A stretch of 64,000 nt of DNA from an uncultured Eggerthellaceae bacterium (GTDB taxonomy: Bacteria; Actinomycetota; Coriobacteriia; Coriobacteriales; Eggerthellaceae), in NCBI GenBank assembly GCA_958452575.1, contig CAUDUM010000005.1, forward strand, positions 137,583 to 201,582. The letters are read 5' to 3'. This document shows, in pieces, positions 16,302 through 24,388 of this stretch. Made by a program: the position numbers and the translations under genes. Under the pieces are notes generated by a model. The model saw only the letters and a program-made list of their open reading frames with translations. It searched no databases and was not told where the DNA came from. The stretch's first letter is position 1, and each line of letters begins with the position of its first letter.

Positions 16302-17900
16302 ATGGCGGTGAAGGACAGCACGGCAACGGGTCTGCTCGAGGGCGACCTGAACGACACCGAAGAGCATCGGCGCGCGGTGTACGCGCTGTTCAAGGCCGGC
16401 GATGCACGCTTCGATGGGCGCGTGTTCGTGGGCGTGTCGTCGACGGGCGTGTACTGTCGGCCCGTGTGCCGCGTGAAGATGCCCAAATTCGAGAACTGCA
16501 CGTTCTACCATTCAGCGGCGGAGGCCGAGGCGGCGGGGTTCAGGCCCTGCCTGCTGTGCCGTCCCGAGCTGGCGCCCGGCCTGTCGAGCGTCGATGCCCG
16601 TGCGAGCCTGGCGCGCCGCGCGGCGGAGCTTCTGCGCGAGCGCTGCTCGAGCGGCGAATCCGTCGAGCAGCTTGCCGGCAAGCTCGGCTACACCGACCGC
16701 CATCTGCGGCGGGTGTTCGAGGACGAGTTCGGTGTGACGCCGGTCCAGTACCTCCAGACCTGCCGCCTGCTGATGGCGAAGTCCCTGCTCACCGACACGC
16801 GCATCCCTGTGGCGCAGGTTGCCGTCGCGGCGGGATTCGGCAGCGTCCGTCGATTCAACCATCTGTTCAAAGAGCGCTATCGCCTCACGCCCACCCAGCT
16901 GCGCAAGCGCAAGCCCGCAGACGGCGGCCAGGGCATCACGCTTCATCTGGCGTATCGTCCGCCGTACGGGTTCGCCAAGCTGCTCGCGTTCTTCCGCGCG
17001 CGTCAGCTCGACGGGGTGGAGGTCGTCGACGGCGATTCGTACACGCGCGCGGTGAGGATGGAGGGAGCAGCGGCGGATGGCGGCGACATCGTCGGCTGGA
17101 TCCGCGTGACCGACGAGCCGGCGAAGGGCAGGCTCGCGGTCCGCATGAGCGAGACGCTTCTGCCCGTCGCATCGCAGGTCGCCGCGCGCGTCCGGCGGCA
17201 GTTCGACACGGACTGCGACCCCGACGCCGTGCACGAGGGAATCCGCTCGCTGGACGGGCTGGTCCCCGGCGCGGCGGTACCCGGGACGCGGGTGCCGGGG
17301 GCGTTCGATCCGTTCGAGATCGCCGTGCGCGCAGTGCTGGGGCAGCAGATTTCAGTCCAAGCTGCCAACAAGCTGGCGGCGCGCATCGCCGCTGCGTATG
17401 GAACGCCGGTCGATTTCGAGGGCGGCGGTTGCGGCGAGGTTGACGGCTCCGAACCGTGCGGCGCTTCGGGCGGGCGCGGGGAGTCGGGCGGTGCCGGGGG
17501 AGCGCCTTTTGGCTTGCGCTTCCTGTTCCCGACCGCGCGCGATTTCCTGTCGCTCGATCCCATCGAGGACGCGCTGGGGGAACTGGGCGTGATCAAGACG
17601 CGTTCGCGTACCATCCGGGAGCTGGCGCGCCTTATCGTCGAGGGCGAGCTCGACTTGGGGCCGGGTGCCGATATCGCGCAGCAAATTGAAACGCTGCTTG
17701 CGATCAAAGGCATCGGGCCGTGGTCGGCAAACTACATCGTCATGCGCACGCTCGGCTACACCGATGCGTTTCTCGAGAAGGACGCGGGCGTCAAGCATGC
17801 GCTGCCCGACTTGACGCCCGCTGAACGTTTGGCGGCGGCGGAGCGATGGCGGCCGTGGCGCGCGTACGCTAACCTGTGTCTGTGGAACTCGTTGGGATGA
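16302..17900 (+). CDS. Ada-type regulator fused to AlkA 3-methyladenine glycosylase
   Basis: 532 residues with three modules. Residues 25-90 are the Ada zinc domain with Cys52, Cys56, Cys83 and Cys86 (VYCRPVCRV and RPCLLCRPE), matching the methyl-phosphotriester acceptor. Residues ~95-205 are an AraC HTH pair (ESVEQLAGKLGYTDRHLRRVFEDEFG; PVAQVAVAAGFGSVRRFNHLFKERY). The rest is AlkA, with a helix-hairpin-helix LLAIKGIGPWSANYIV and the catalytic Asp in FLEKDAGVKHAL. A Gly-rich insert lies at about 375-400. It senses methylated DNA phosphate, activates genes and excises alkylated bases. The ATG at 16302 follows GGGAGG. Two methyltransferase genes follow. Confidence 0.92.
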   Translation: MAVKDSTATGLLEGDLNDTEEHRRAVYALFKAGDARFDGRVFVGVSSTGVYCRPVCRVKMPKFENCTFYHSAAEAEAAGFRPCLLCRPELAPGLSSVDARASLARRAAELLRERCSSGESVEQLAGKLGYTDRHLRRVFEDEFGVTPVQYLQTCRLLMAKSLLTDTRIPVAQVAVAAGFGSVRRFNHLFKERYRLTPTQLRKRKPADGGQGITLHLAYRPPYGFAKLLAFFRARQLDGVEVVDGDSYTRAVRMEGAAADGGDIVGWIRVTDEPAKGRLAVRMSETLLPVASQVAARVRRQFDTDCDPDAVHEGIRSLDGLVPGAAVPGTRVPGAFDPFEIAVRAVLGQQISVQAANKLAARIAAAYGTPVDFEGGGCGEVDGSEPCGASGGRGESGGAGGAPFGLRFLFPTARDFLSLDPIEDALGELGVIKTRSRTIRELARLIVEGELDLGPGADIAQQIETLLAIKGIGPWSANYIVMRTLGYTDAFLEKDAGVKHALPDLTPAERLAAAERWRPWRAYANLCLWNSLG

Positions 17901-17987
17901 GGACGCGTGCGGTCGATTCGAGCCGTTCCGCATTGGTCCTCCTCCGGATCCGATGCGCGGCGCGCCCTGCGAACGAAAGGAAGCTTC

Positions 17988-18533
17988 ATGATCCGCTACA
18001 CCGAATACGACACCGGTATCATCGGGACGCTCACCCTCACCGCGACTGCTGACGGCGCGGCGCTCACCGGCTGCTGGTTCGAGAGCGACCGTTTCTACAA
18101 CGGCCCGCGCACCGCCGAGATGGAGCGCGACGACGATGCGCCGGCGCTCGCGCAGGCGCGGGAATGGCTCGACCGTTACTTCGCCGGCGAGCGTCCCGAT
18201 CCGCTCGAGCTGCCGCTCGCTCCGCAGGGCAGCGATTTCCGCCAACGTGTTTGGAAGATCCTGCTCGAGATCCCCTACGGCGAGACCATGACGTACGGCG
18301 ACATCGCGCACCGTCTGGCGGCTCAGTCGGGCGGCAAGATGTCGGCTCAGGCCGTCGGCGGGGCTGTGGGGCACAACCCCATCGGCGTGATCATCCCATG
18401 CCATCGCGTGATGGGCGCCAAGGGCAACCTGACGGGCTTCGGTGGCGGCATCGCGACCAAGATCAAGCTGCTCGAGCACGAGAAGACCGACATGGAAGGC
18501 TTCCACGTCCCCAAGAAGGGCACAGCGCTGTGA
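17988..18533 (+). CDS. ogt: Methylated-DNA-[protein]-cysteine S-methyltransferase 1
   Basis: 181 residues, Ogt type. The active-site motif IIPCHRV has Cys138; FRQRVWKILLEIPYGETMTYGDIAHRLA is the DNA-binding wing and arginine-finger region; GNLTGFGGGI closes the core. It transfers the O6-methyl group of guanine to Cys138, a suicide reaction. The ATG follows GAAAGGAAG. Its stop codon overlaps the GTG start of a second paralogue. Placement after the Ada-AlkA gene suggests induction by alkylation damage. Confidence 0.95.
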   Translation: MIRYTEYDTGIIGTLTLTATADGAALTGCWFESDRFYNGPRTAEMERDDDAPALAQAREWLDRYFAGERPDPLELPLAPQGSDFRQRVWKILLEIPYGETMTYGDIAHRLAAQSGGKMSAQAVGGAVGHNPIGVIIPCHRVMGAKGNLTGFGGGIATKIKLLEHEKTDMEGFHVPKKGTAL

Positions 18534-19069
18534 TCTTTGCAACGGAGTACCGCCACGATGAGCTGGGCGAGCTGACGATCGCGAGCGATGGCGAGGCGGT
18601 CGTCGGGCTGTGGATGGAGGGGCAGAAGTATTTCGGCTCGAGGCTGCCGCAGCCCTTCGAGCGATGCGATGACCTGCCGGCGCTTGTGCAGGCGCGGGCG
18701 TGGCTCGACCGCTACTTCGCCGGCGGGCGCCCCGATCCGCTCGAGTTGCCCCTCGCGCCGCGCGGCACCGCGTTCCAGCGGCGGGTGTGGTCAATCCTTG
18801 CGCGGATACCGTTCGGTCAGCTGCGCACCTACGCCGAGATCGCCGACCAGATCGCGCACGAGGACGGCAGGCGTTGCGGAGCGCGCGCGGTCGGCACCGC
18901 CAACGGACGCAACCCCATCAGCATCATCCTGCCGTGCCACCGTGTCGTCGGCTCGAGCGGCAGCCTTACCGGCTACGCGGGCGGCATCGAGCGCAAGCTT
19001 TGGCTGCTCCGCCACGAGGGCATCGACGTCGACCGATTGACCATTCCCAAGCGCGGCACGGCGTTGTAG
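18530..19069 (+). CDS. Methylated-DNA-[protein]-cysteine S-methyltransferase 2
   Basis: 179 residues, starting at a GTG whose last bases overlap the TGA of the first copy (GTGA). The active-site Cys136 is present (IILPCHRVVGSSGSLTGYAGGI), and AFQRRVWSILARIPFGQLRTYAEIADQIA is the DNA-binding part, so it looks active and not decayed. The two copies are clearly homologous throughout but differ in the N-terminal third, suggesting an old duplication with possible substrate divergence. Overlap implies translational coupling. Confidence 0.9.
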   Translation: MIFATEYRHDELGELTIASDGEAVVGLWMEGQKYFGSRLPQPFERCDDLPALVQARAWLDRYFAGGRPDPLELPLAPRGTAFQRRVWSILARIPFGQLRTYAEIADQIAHEDGRRCGARAVGTANGRNPISIILPCHRVVGSSGSLTGYAGGIERKLWLLRHEGIDVDRLTIPKRGTAL

Positions 19070-19195
19070 CGGCGAGTCGCCAACGGTGGCGCGCAGCATG
19101 TGGCGAACCGGCGGCATTCGGCTGCACGGAGGCGTGCGGCAGGGCGGCGCGCGAGGCGAAGGTTTTTTGGGTGCGTGGGAGACGGACCCCTCGAA

Positions 19196-20671
19196 TCACA
19201 TCTCCCGCACGGCGCCGTCGCGCACTTCCCAAGTTCGGCCGGTGCACGCCGCCAGAAACGCATGGTCGTGGCTCACCAGCAGCAGCGCTCCGGGATACGC
19301 CGCAAGCGCTCGTTCCAACGCCTCGGTGGAGTGGAGGTCCAGGTGGTTGGTCGGCTCGTCCATGATGATGAGCTCGGGATGGTCGAGCATGCCGAGAGCC
19401 AGCATGAGTTTGCGCAGCTCTCCGGGACTGGTGCGGTCTCCCTCCAGGATGCGGTCGGGTCGGGAGTTCAGCTGCGCAACGGTGGACAGGACCGACCCGC
19501 GTTCGGCGTCGGAGAGCGCTGCAGCGCGTGTGAGGACGGCTGCGCGTTGCCCCGCATCCAGTTCCTGAGGGATGTCGAGGACCGGGATCTCGGGGTCGAT
19601 GAGCGTCCTCACATGAGCCAGCAACGTCGTCTTGCCGGCTCCGTTGGGCCCTACGATACCGATATGGTCGGTGTTGCCGATGAAGAGGCGGGGAATGGAC
19701 AGCGCGCCATCGCCGCAGGGAACGTCCTCCGGCTCGATGCGCGCGAGCGTCTTTCGTCGACTGGGGCGCGCGTCGAGCCAGAGCTCGCCGTCGTAGCGCT
19801 TCTCCACCCGCGCGTTGGCGACGCGCTCCTGCGCGGCTGCGAGCCGGGCGTCCATCTGCGCCGACAGCTTGCCGCGTGCGCCGTCCTGGCCCGAGACGCG
19901 CGCGAGGTCGATCTTCCCCTTTGCCGAGCGATCTTTCGGATCCAAGTGGCGCTTGCTCATGCGTGCCTTCGCCCGTGCCGTCTCGTGCGCCCGCGCGTCC
20001 TTTTCGGCGGCGAGACGCGCCAGGTTGTCCTTTGCCGCCTTTCGCTCGCGCATCATCGTCGCGCGCTCGAGTTCCGCCTGGCTGTGCGCGGCGGTGTAGC
20101 CGCCGGGGCGCACCGTCAGACCGCCCGCTTCGAACGAGGCGCAGCGTTCGGCCAGCGCGTCGAGCAGCTCGCGATCGTGGCTCACGAGGATTCCGATCCC
20201 ATTGAAACGGCGCAGCGCGCAGGTCAGCTGCTCGCGCGCCTCGTGATCGATGTGGTTGGTCGGCTCGTCCAGGACAAGCACGTCGGGGCGCTGCCGCAGC
20301 GTCGTCGCCACCTGCAGCTTCTTCTGTTCGCCGCAGGACAGTTCGTCATAGCGCCATGCCATGTCGTCCTCGATGCGGAAGATGCGGCGCAGCTCGCGCG
20401 CTTCGCGACCGTAATCAAGCGCGAAGTCGGACAGCCCGTCGGGCGGCGTGGAGGTTTCCTGCGCGCACATGAGCGCGAACAGCCCGCGGGTGACCGTGCC
20501 GGCATCGGGTTCGATCATGCCGCAGATGATCTTGGCGAGCGTCGTCTTGCCGCAGCCGTTGTCACCCAAAAGGCCGCTCCAGCCTTGCGGGAAGGTGATC
20601 GATACGTCTTTCAGGATGGGTTCGACGGCGGAAGGATAGGTATAGGTCACGTCGGACAGGGTGATCTGCAT
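19196..20671 (-). CDS. ABC-F family ATPase
   Basis: 491 residues with two ABC cassettes and no membrane segment. Cassette 1 has Walker A GDNGCGKTT, signature LSCGEQKK and Walker B VLVLDEPTNHID. Cassette 2 has GPNGAGKTT, a degenerate signature SPGELRK and LIIMDEPTNHLD. The linker (~residues 195-300) is Arg/Lys/Ala-rich and coiled, as in ribosome-binding ABC-F factors. The family either regulates translation or protects ribosomes from antibiotics; which applies is not decidable here. The ATG at 20671 follows AAGGAGAG. A leader of about 205 bases with a short ORF precedes it. Confidence 0.88.
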   Translation of the reverse strand: MQITLSDVTYTYPSAVEPILKDVSITFPQGWSGLLGDNGCGKTTLAKIICGMIEPDAGTVTRGLFALMCAQETSTPPDGLSDFALDYGREARELRRIFRIEDDMAWRYDELSCGEQKKLQVATTLRQRPDVLVLDEPTNHIDHEAREQLTCALRRFNGIGILVSHDRELLDALAERCASFEAGGLTVRPGGYTAAHSQAELERATMMRERKAAKDNLARLAAEKDARAHETARAKARMSKRHLDPKDRSAKGKIDLARVSGQDGARGKLSAQMDARLAAAQERVANARVEKRYDGELWLDARPSRRKTLARIEPEDVPCGDGALSIPRLFIGNTDHIGIVGPNGAGKTTLLAHVRTLIDPEIPVLDIPQELDAGQRAAVLTRAAALSDAERGSVLSTVAQLNSRPDRILEGDRTSPGELRKLMLALGMLDHPELIIMDEPTNHLDLHSTEALERALAAYPGALLLVSHDHAFLAACTGRTWEVRDGAVREM

Positions 20672-20786
20672 CAGGCATTCTCTCCTTGGTCGAGCGCATG
20701 GCACGCGCAGCGGAAAACGCCGCCATGCTTCATGCGCGTTCGGGGAAGCGCGCTTGGGCGCAGCTTCGGGTGCGGATGATGAATGT

Positions 20787-20861
20787 CTAACGGATGCGCA
20801 AGATGCCTCTGATCCTCCTCATCGGCTCGATGGCGCCGCCACACGCGCTGCAGGGCCCCAT
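20787..20861 (-). CDS. Possible leader peptide of the ABC-F gene (24 aa)
   Basis: An ATG about 16 bases after the predicted transcript start opens a 24-codon frame (MGPCSACGGAIEP, then MRRIRGILRIR and stop). A GAGCGGGG precedes the first ATG. The second in-frame ATG would give an 11-residue Arg/Ile-rich peptide. Antibiotic-responsive ABC-F genes are often controlled by such leader ORFs. There is no further evidence that it is translated. Confidence 0.3.
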   Translation of the reverse strand: MGPCSACGGAIEPMRRIRGILRIR

Positions 20862-20883
20862 GCCCCGCTCGACCGACGCGGCA

Positions 20884-20912
20884 AGTATACGGCATGCACG
20901 GCGCAGAGTCCA
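20884..20912 (-). promoter_or_regulatory. Promoter of the ABC-F gene
   Basis: On the minus strand TGGACT, a 17-base spacer and TATACT (20889-20884). The 5' untranslated leader to the start codon is about 205 bases, longer than for most genes here. The rest of the 20672-21116 gap holds no other recognisable gene. Confidence 0.55.
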
Positions 20913-21019
20913 TTTCGAGCATGCCGCGAAGGTCAACGGTTTCGTTTGGCGCTTCAGCGTCGCAGGATCAACCTCTGCGGATCGGCTCAGGATGCGCACC
21001 TGTTCTCCCTTGATGGGGA

Positions 21020-21025
21020 TATAAT
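21020..21025 (+). promoter_or_regulatory. -10 box of the aldolase-dhaLK operon
   Basis: TATAAT, 92 bases before the aldolase start. The only -35 candidate at 17 bases is CACCTG, which is poor, so activation by a regulator is possible. Confidence 0.45.
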
Positions 21026-21116
21026 ACGAACGATGTCGAATCGGGGCGGCGCGCAAAGCCGGCTTCCGGTTCGAGGCAGATCCCTCCGTCCAAGGAGATG
21101 CGAAAGGAGCTTCGTC

Positions 21117-21947
21117 ATGCTCGTTTCAACGCAGGACATGCTGCGCAAAGCGCGGAAGGAGGGCTACGCCGTTCCTTCCCCCGATTTCCTCGATTCCAAT
21201 TCCGCACGAGCGTATTGCCAGGTAGCAGGCGAGTTGCACGCACCGCTCATCCTCAGCTTCGCCGAGGTGCATCTGGAGCATCTGAGCATCGAGGAGGCGG
21301 CGATGCTCGGAAAGCACTACGCCGAGCGCTTCGATGCCCCCATCGCCCTCCATCTTGACCATGGCGTCACCTTCTCCGTCATCGAGGAGGCGATCGCGCG
21401 CGGGTTCACCTCCGTCATGATCGATGCCTCCAAGGAGGATCTGGCGGAGAACATCCGCCGCACGCGCGCTGTCGTCGAGCTCGCTCACGCGCGCGGCGTC
21501 GCCGTCGAGGCCGAGATCGGGCACGTGGGCACCGAAGAGGAGGGCAACGACCATGCGCTCTCCGAGAACGTCTACACCGAGGTTGCCGCCGCTCAGGAGC
21601 TGGTACGTTCGACTGGCGTCGACTCGCTGGCGGTTTCCATCGGCACCAAGCACGGCGCCTACAAAGGCGAGCCCCATATCAACTTCGAGCGCCTCGCCGA
21701 GCTCAACGACGCGCTCGGCATCCCGCTGGTGCTGCATGGCGGCTCCGGTTCGGGCGACGACAACCTGGCGCGGTGCGCGCAAAGGGGCGTGGCCAAGGTC
21801 AACCTGTACACCGATTTCATCGTGGCGGCGCGCGATGCCGTTTACGGACAGCATCCCGACAGCTGGCCCAAGATGCTGCATGCCGGCGACGAGGCCATGA
21901 AAGACGTGCTGCGACGCTATTACCGCGTGTTGGGATGCGCGAGATAA
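21117..21947 (+). CDS. Class II (zinc) ketose-bisphosphate aldolase
   Basis: 276 residues, FbaA/KbaY/GatY type. Zinc ligands lie in APIALHLDHGVTF, VSIGTKHGAYKG and VLHGGSGSGD; the DHAP phosphate loop is GGSGSGDDN and KVNLYTDF. The enzyme cleaves a ketose-1-phosphate or bisphosphate into DHAP and an aldehyde. The neighbouring DhaL and DhaK subunits point to a pathway with a C3 or C4 ketose feeding DHAP. The precise sugar is unknown. The start follows AAAGGAG. The dhaL start lies 11 bases after its stop, so they form an operon. Confidence 0.85.
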   Translation: MLVSTQDMLRKARKEGYAVPSPDFLDSNSARAYCQVAGELHAPLILSFAEVHLEHLSIEEAAMLGKHYAERFDAPIALHLDHGVTFSVIEEAIARGFTSVMIDASKEDLAENIRRTRAVVELAHARGVAVEAEIGHVGTEEEGNDHALSENVYTEVAAAQELVRSTGVDSLAVSIGTKHGAYKGEPHINFERLAELNDALGIPLVLHGGSGSGDDNLARCAQRGVAKVNLYTDFIVAARDAVYGQHPDSWPKMLHAGDEAMKDVLRRYYRVLGCAR

Positions 21948-21958
21948 GGAGGACTCCC

Positions 21959-22567
21959 ATGATGACGAAAGACGAGCTGGCGGCGCGCCTGCGCAACGCA
22001 TGCGCCGAGGTCATCGCCGCGGAGGATGAGCTCACCGAGATCGACTCGCATTTCGGCGATGCCGACCACGGGCTCACCATGCGCAAGATCGGCAACGCGA
22101 TCGAGGGCGCGGTCGCCGAATCCGATGGCGGCATCCAAGAGATGATCGACGATGCGGCGATGGCGGTGATGGTGCTCAACGGCGGCAGCGCCGTGCCGCT
22201 GTGGAACACGTGGCTCGATGCGCTGCAGGAGGCGGCGCCCGAGGGCGGTGAGGCGGACGCCTCCCAGATCAAGGCGATGTTCGCGCATGCGCTCGAGGAG
22301 CTTTCGAATATGAGCGGCGCCCAGGTGGGCGACAAGACCATGATGGACGCATTCATTCCCGCCTGCGAGGCGATCGCCGCCTGCGACGGCGACGAGGCGG
22401 CGCTGTTCGAGGCGGCGGCTCGGGAGGCGCAGGCGGGCGCTGAGAACACGAAGAACTTCGCCTCCAAGTTCGGCCGCGCCAAAAGCTACGGCGACAAGAC
22501 CATCGGCACGCCCGATGCCGGCGCGGTGTCGATGGCGCGGTTCTTCAAGGGTCTCGCGCAGGCGTAG
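21959..22567 (+). CDS. dhaL: Dihydroxyacetone kinase subunit DhaL
   Basis: 202 residues. The ADP/Mg-binding aspartates Asp29, Asp34 and Asp36 sit in EIDSHFGDADHGLTM, matching the E. coli DhaL positions. TMMDAFIPA and GDKTIGTPDAGAVS are further family motifs. DhaL passes a phosphoryl group to the ketose held by DhaK. In E. coli, DhaL is recharged by PTS protein DhaM; no dhaM is seen in this window, so the phosphate donor is open. The start ATGATG follows AAGGAGG. Confidence 0.88.
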   Translation: MMTKDELAARLRNACAEVIAAEDELTEIDSHFGDADHGLTMRKIGNAIEGAVAESDGGIQEMIDDAAMAVMVLNGGSAVPLWNTWLDALQEAAPEGGEADASQIKAMFAHALEELSNMSGAQVGDKTMMDAFIPACEAIAACDGDEAALFEAAAREAQAGAENTKNFASKFGRAKSYGDKTIGTPDAGAVSMARFFKGLAQA

Positions 22568-22582
22568 CCTGCCGCGCGAGGG

Positions 22583-22657
22583 GATGTGAAAAGGGGATGG
22601 CCTCTTTTCACATCTCGCCGTAAGCGTGAAGAAGCGACCATCCCTTTTTCGCATCAC
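22583..22657. repeat. Two inverted-repeat copies of a G/A-rich element
   Basis: Copy 1 (22583-22614) has 11-bp arms GATGTGAAAAG and CTTTTCACATC around GGGATGGCCT. Copy 2 (22626-22657) has GTGAAGAAG and a TTTTTCGCATCAC arm around CGACCATCCC. Both share the AAAnGGGATGG core in opposite orientations. They lie in the dhaL-dhaK gap and resemble the 58058-58088 element. Confidence 0.6.
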
Positions 22658-22726
22658 CGTCCCGTAGGTTTCGGTCCCGCGTATGCGGGCGAACATATCC
22701 GGCTCACGAGAGAAGGAGCGTACGAC

Positions 22727-23722
22727 ATGATGAAGAAGTTCATCAACAGCCAGGAGACCATCACCGAGGAGGAGCTTGCCGGCTTCGGCTTGGCCTACGG
22801 CGATATCCTCACCGTCGACGACCACACGGTGGTCAGCCGCGCGCTCGCCGATGCCGACCGCGTGACGATCGTCACCTACGGCGGCAGCGGTCACGAACCC
22901 GCGCAAAAGGGCTTCGTGGGACCGGGCATGCTCGACATCCAGGTCGACGGCGACATCTTCGCCGCGCCCAACGGCGCCGCGGTGTTCGAGGCGATGAAGC
23001 TCGCCGACAAGGGCCATGGCGTGCTGCTTCTCACGCTCAACTACGCGGGCGATCAGCTGGCGGGCAAACAGGCCATGAAGCTGGCCAAGAAAGCCGGCAT
23101 GAACGTGCGCCAGGTCGTCACCGGCGAGGAGATCCGCTACAACGACGAGTGCGAGGACAACCAGCGCGGCCTGGCGGGCTGCGTGCCGGTCTACCACATC
23201 GCCGCCGCGGCGGCGGCCGAGGGCAAGTCGCTCGACGAGGTGGCCGACATCGCGCAGCGTTACGCCGACAATATGGCGTCCATCACCGTCAAGTCCACCG
23301 ACGCCACGCATCCGCAAAACGGCATGTCGTTCGGCGATCTGGGCGAGACCGACCAGATGGAGATCGGCGCCGGTCAGCACGGCGAGGGCGGCGGCGTCCG
23401 CGTGCCGATGGCGTCGTCCAAAGAGACCGTTGCGCTCATCGCCCCCAAGCTGGTGGAGCATCTGGGTCTGGCATCCGGCGACAAGGCGTTCGTGATGATC
23501 AACGGCTGCGGTGCCACCACGATGATGGAGCAGCTCATTCTCTACAAGGACACGGTCGAGTATCTGAATGGCCTGGGCATCGAGGTCGTCGCCAACATGG
23601 TGGGCGAGATCCTCACCGTCCAGGAGGCGGGCGGCTTCCAGATGAACATCGCCAAGTGGGATGACGAGTTCATCCGCCTGTGGAACACGCCGGCGCACAC
23701 GCCCGTGTTCTTCAAGGAATAA
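22727..23722 (+). CDS. dhaK: Dihydroxyacetone kinase subunit DhaK
   Basis: 331 residues. The substrate pocket is intact: His56 (TYGGSGHEP), Asp109 (TLNYAGDQL) and His218 (IGAGQHGEGGGVR), the residue that binds the ketone covalently. FVGPGMLDIQVDGDIFAAP is the usual N-terminal core. DhaK holds dihydroxyacetone or a larger ketose while DhaL phosphorylates it. It lies in the aldolase-dhaL operon; a repeat pair occupies the 159-bp gap. The ATG pair follows AGAAGGAG. The true substrate could be DHA, erythrulose or another triulose/tetrulose. Confidence 0.9.
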   Translation: MMKKFINSQETITEEELAGFGLAYGDILTVDDHTVVSRALADADRVTIVTYGGSGHEPAQKGFVGPGMLDIQVDGDIFAAPNGAAVFEAMKLADKGHGVLLLTLNYAGDQLAGKQAMKLAKKAGMNVRQVVTGEEIRYNDECEDNQRGLAGCVPVYHIAAAAAAEGKSLDEVADIAQRYADNMASITVKSTDATHPQNGMSFGDLGETDQMEIGAGQHGEGGGVRVPMASSKETVALIAPKLVEHLGLASGDKAFVMINGCGATTMMEQLILYKDTVEYLNGLGIEVVANMVGEILTVQEAGGFQMNIAKWDDEFIRLWNTPAHTPVFFKE

Positions 23723-23741
23723 CCAATAGCCCGAACCGATC

Positions 23742-23774
23742 CGCGCATCGCGCCGTTTGACGGAGCGATGCGCG
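23742..23774 (+). terminator. Hairpin after dhaK
   Basis: CGCGCATCGC and GCGATGCGCG pair perfectly around a 13-base loop, 20 bases after the dhaK stop. No T run follows, so it may attenuate or stabilise RNA more than terminate. Confidence 0.4.
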
Positions 23775-23886
23775 TCGTTGCGTTGCCCGGCAAGGAAGCG
23801 CAGCAGGGCATCGCGCGCGCTGGGACGCCGGCATTTCCGCCGTTTTGCCTGGCTTGCGCCTGCCAAGCATCGAGAAAGGATCCTCC

Positions 23887-24210
23887 ATGTCCGCAACCTA
23901 CATGCACATCGGCATCCCCATCCTCAACAAGAAGCCCGGCATGGTCTACAACGAATGGGGCGGCTTCTGGGTCAACGAGAGCGTGGACGCCTACGACTAC
24001 AAGATCGAATACCTCAAGTTCGAGGAGGGCACGCGCTTCCCCGAGATCCTGTCCAAGCAGCCGCACGTCGCCTATGCGGTCGACGACATCGAGCACTACA
24101 TCGCCGATGCCGACCGCGTGATCTTCGGCCCGGAGAGCCTGGGCGACAACGTGCGCTTGGCGTTCGTCATCAAAGACGACGCTATCATCGAGCTTTACGA
24201 GGAGAAGTAG
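23887..24210 (+). CDS. Small hypothetical protein, possibly VOC-like
   Basis: 107 residues. The sequence opens MSATYMHIGIPILNKKPGMVYNEWGGFWVN and contains HVAYAVDDIEHYIADADRVIFGPESLGDNVRLAFVIKDDAIIELYEEK. The beta-strand pattern and the HVAYAVDDIE stretch resemble one half of the vicinal-oxygen-chelate fold, but the sequence is too short for a firm call. It follows the aldolase-dhaL-dhaK genes on the same strand and has a GAAAGGA ribosome-binding site. A role tied to the ketose-phosphate pathway is an inference from position. Confidence 0.65.
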   Translation: MSATYMHIGIPILNKKPGMVYNEWGGFWVNESVDAYDYKIEYLKFEEGTRFPEILSKQPHVAYAVDDIEHYIADADRVIFGPESLGDNVRLAFVIKDDAIIELYEEK

Positions 24211-24246
24211 GACGAGGTTGTCGGGGCTTCAAGGTTAGTCCTTCGA

Positions 24247-24311
24247 GCAAATCTTCGGGGGTTTTGACAACTATTCGGTCCGAATAGTTGTCGTTTCCCT
24301 CGAAGATTTGC
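24247..24311. repeat. Nested inverted repeat, left of the DUF559 gene
   Basis: Outer 15-bp arms (24247-24261 and 24297-24311, one mismatch) contain GCAAATCTTCG. Inner perfect 13-bp arms (24266-24278 and 24280-24292) are GACAACTATTCGG and its complement. It lies between the small VOC-like gene and the 3' end of the DUF559 gene. A related element lies on the other side. Confidence 0.8.
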
Positions 24312-24388
24312 ATTAAGGGACGTCAACGGCGTGCTGCTAAAAGCGACAGGGGCTCGAAGGGAGGGTGCCGAGCCGCTCGCTTTTCCGG

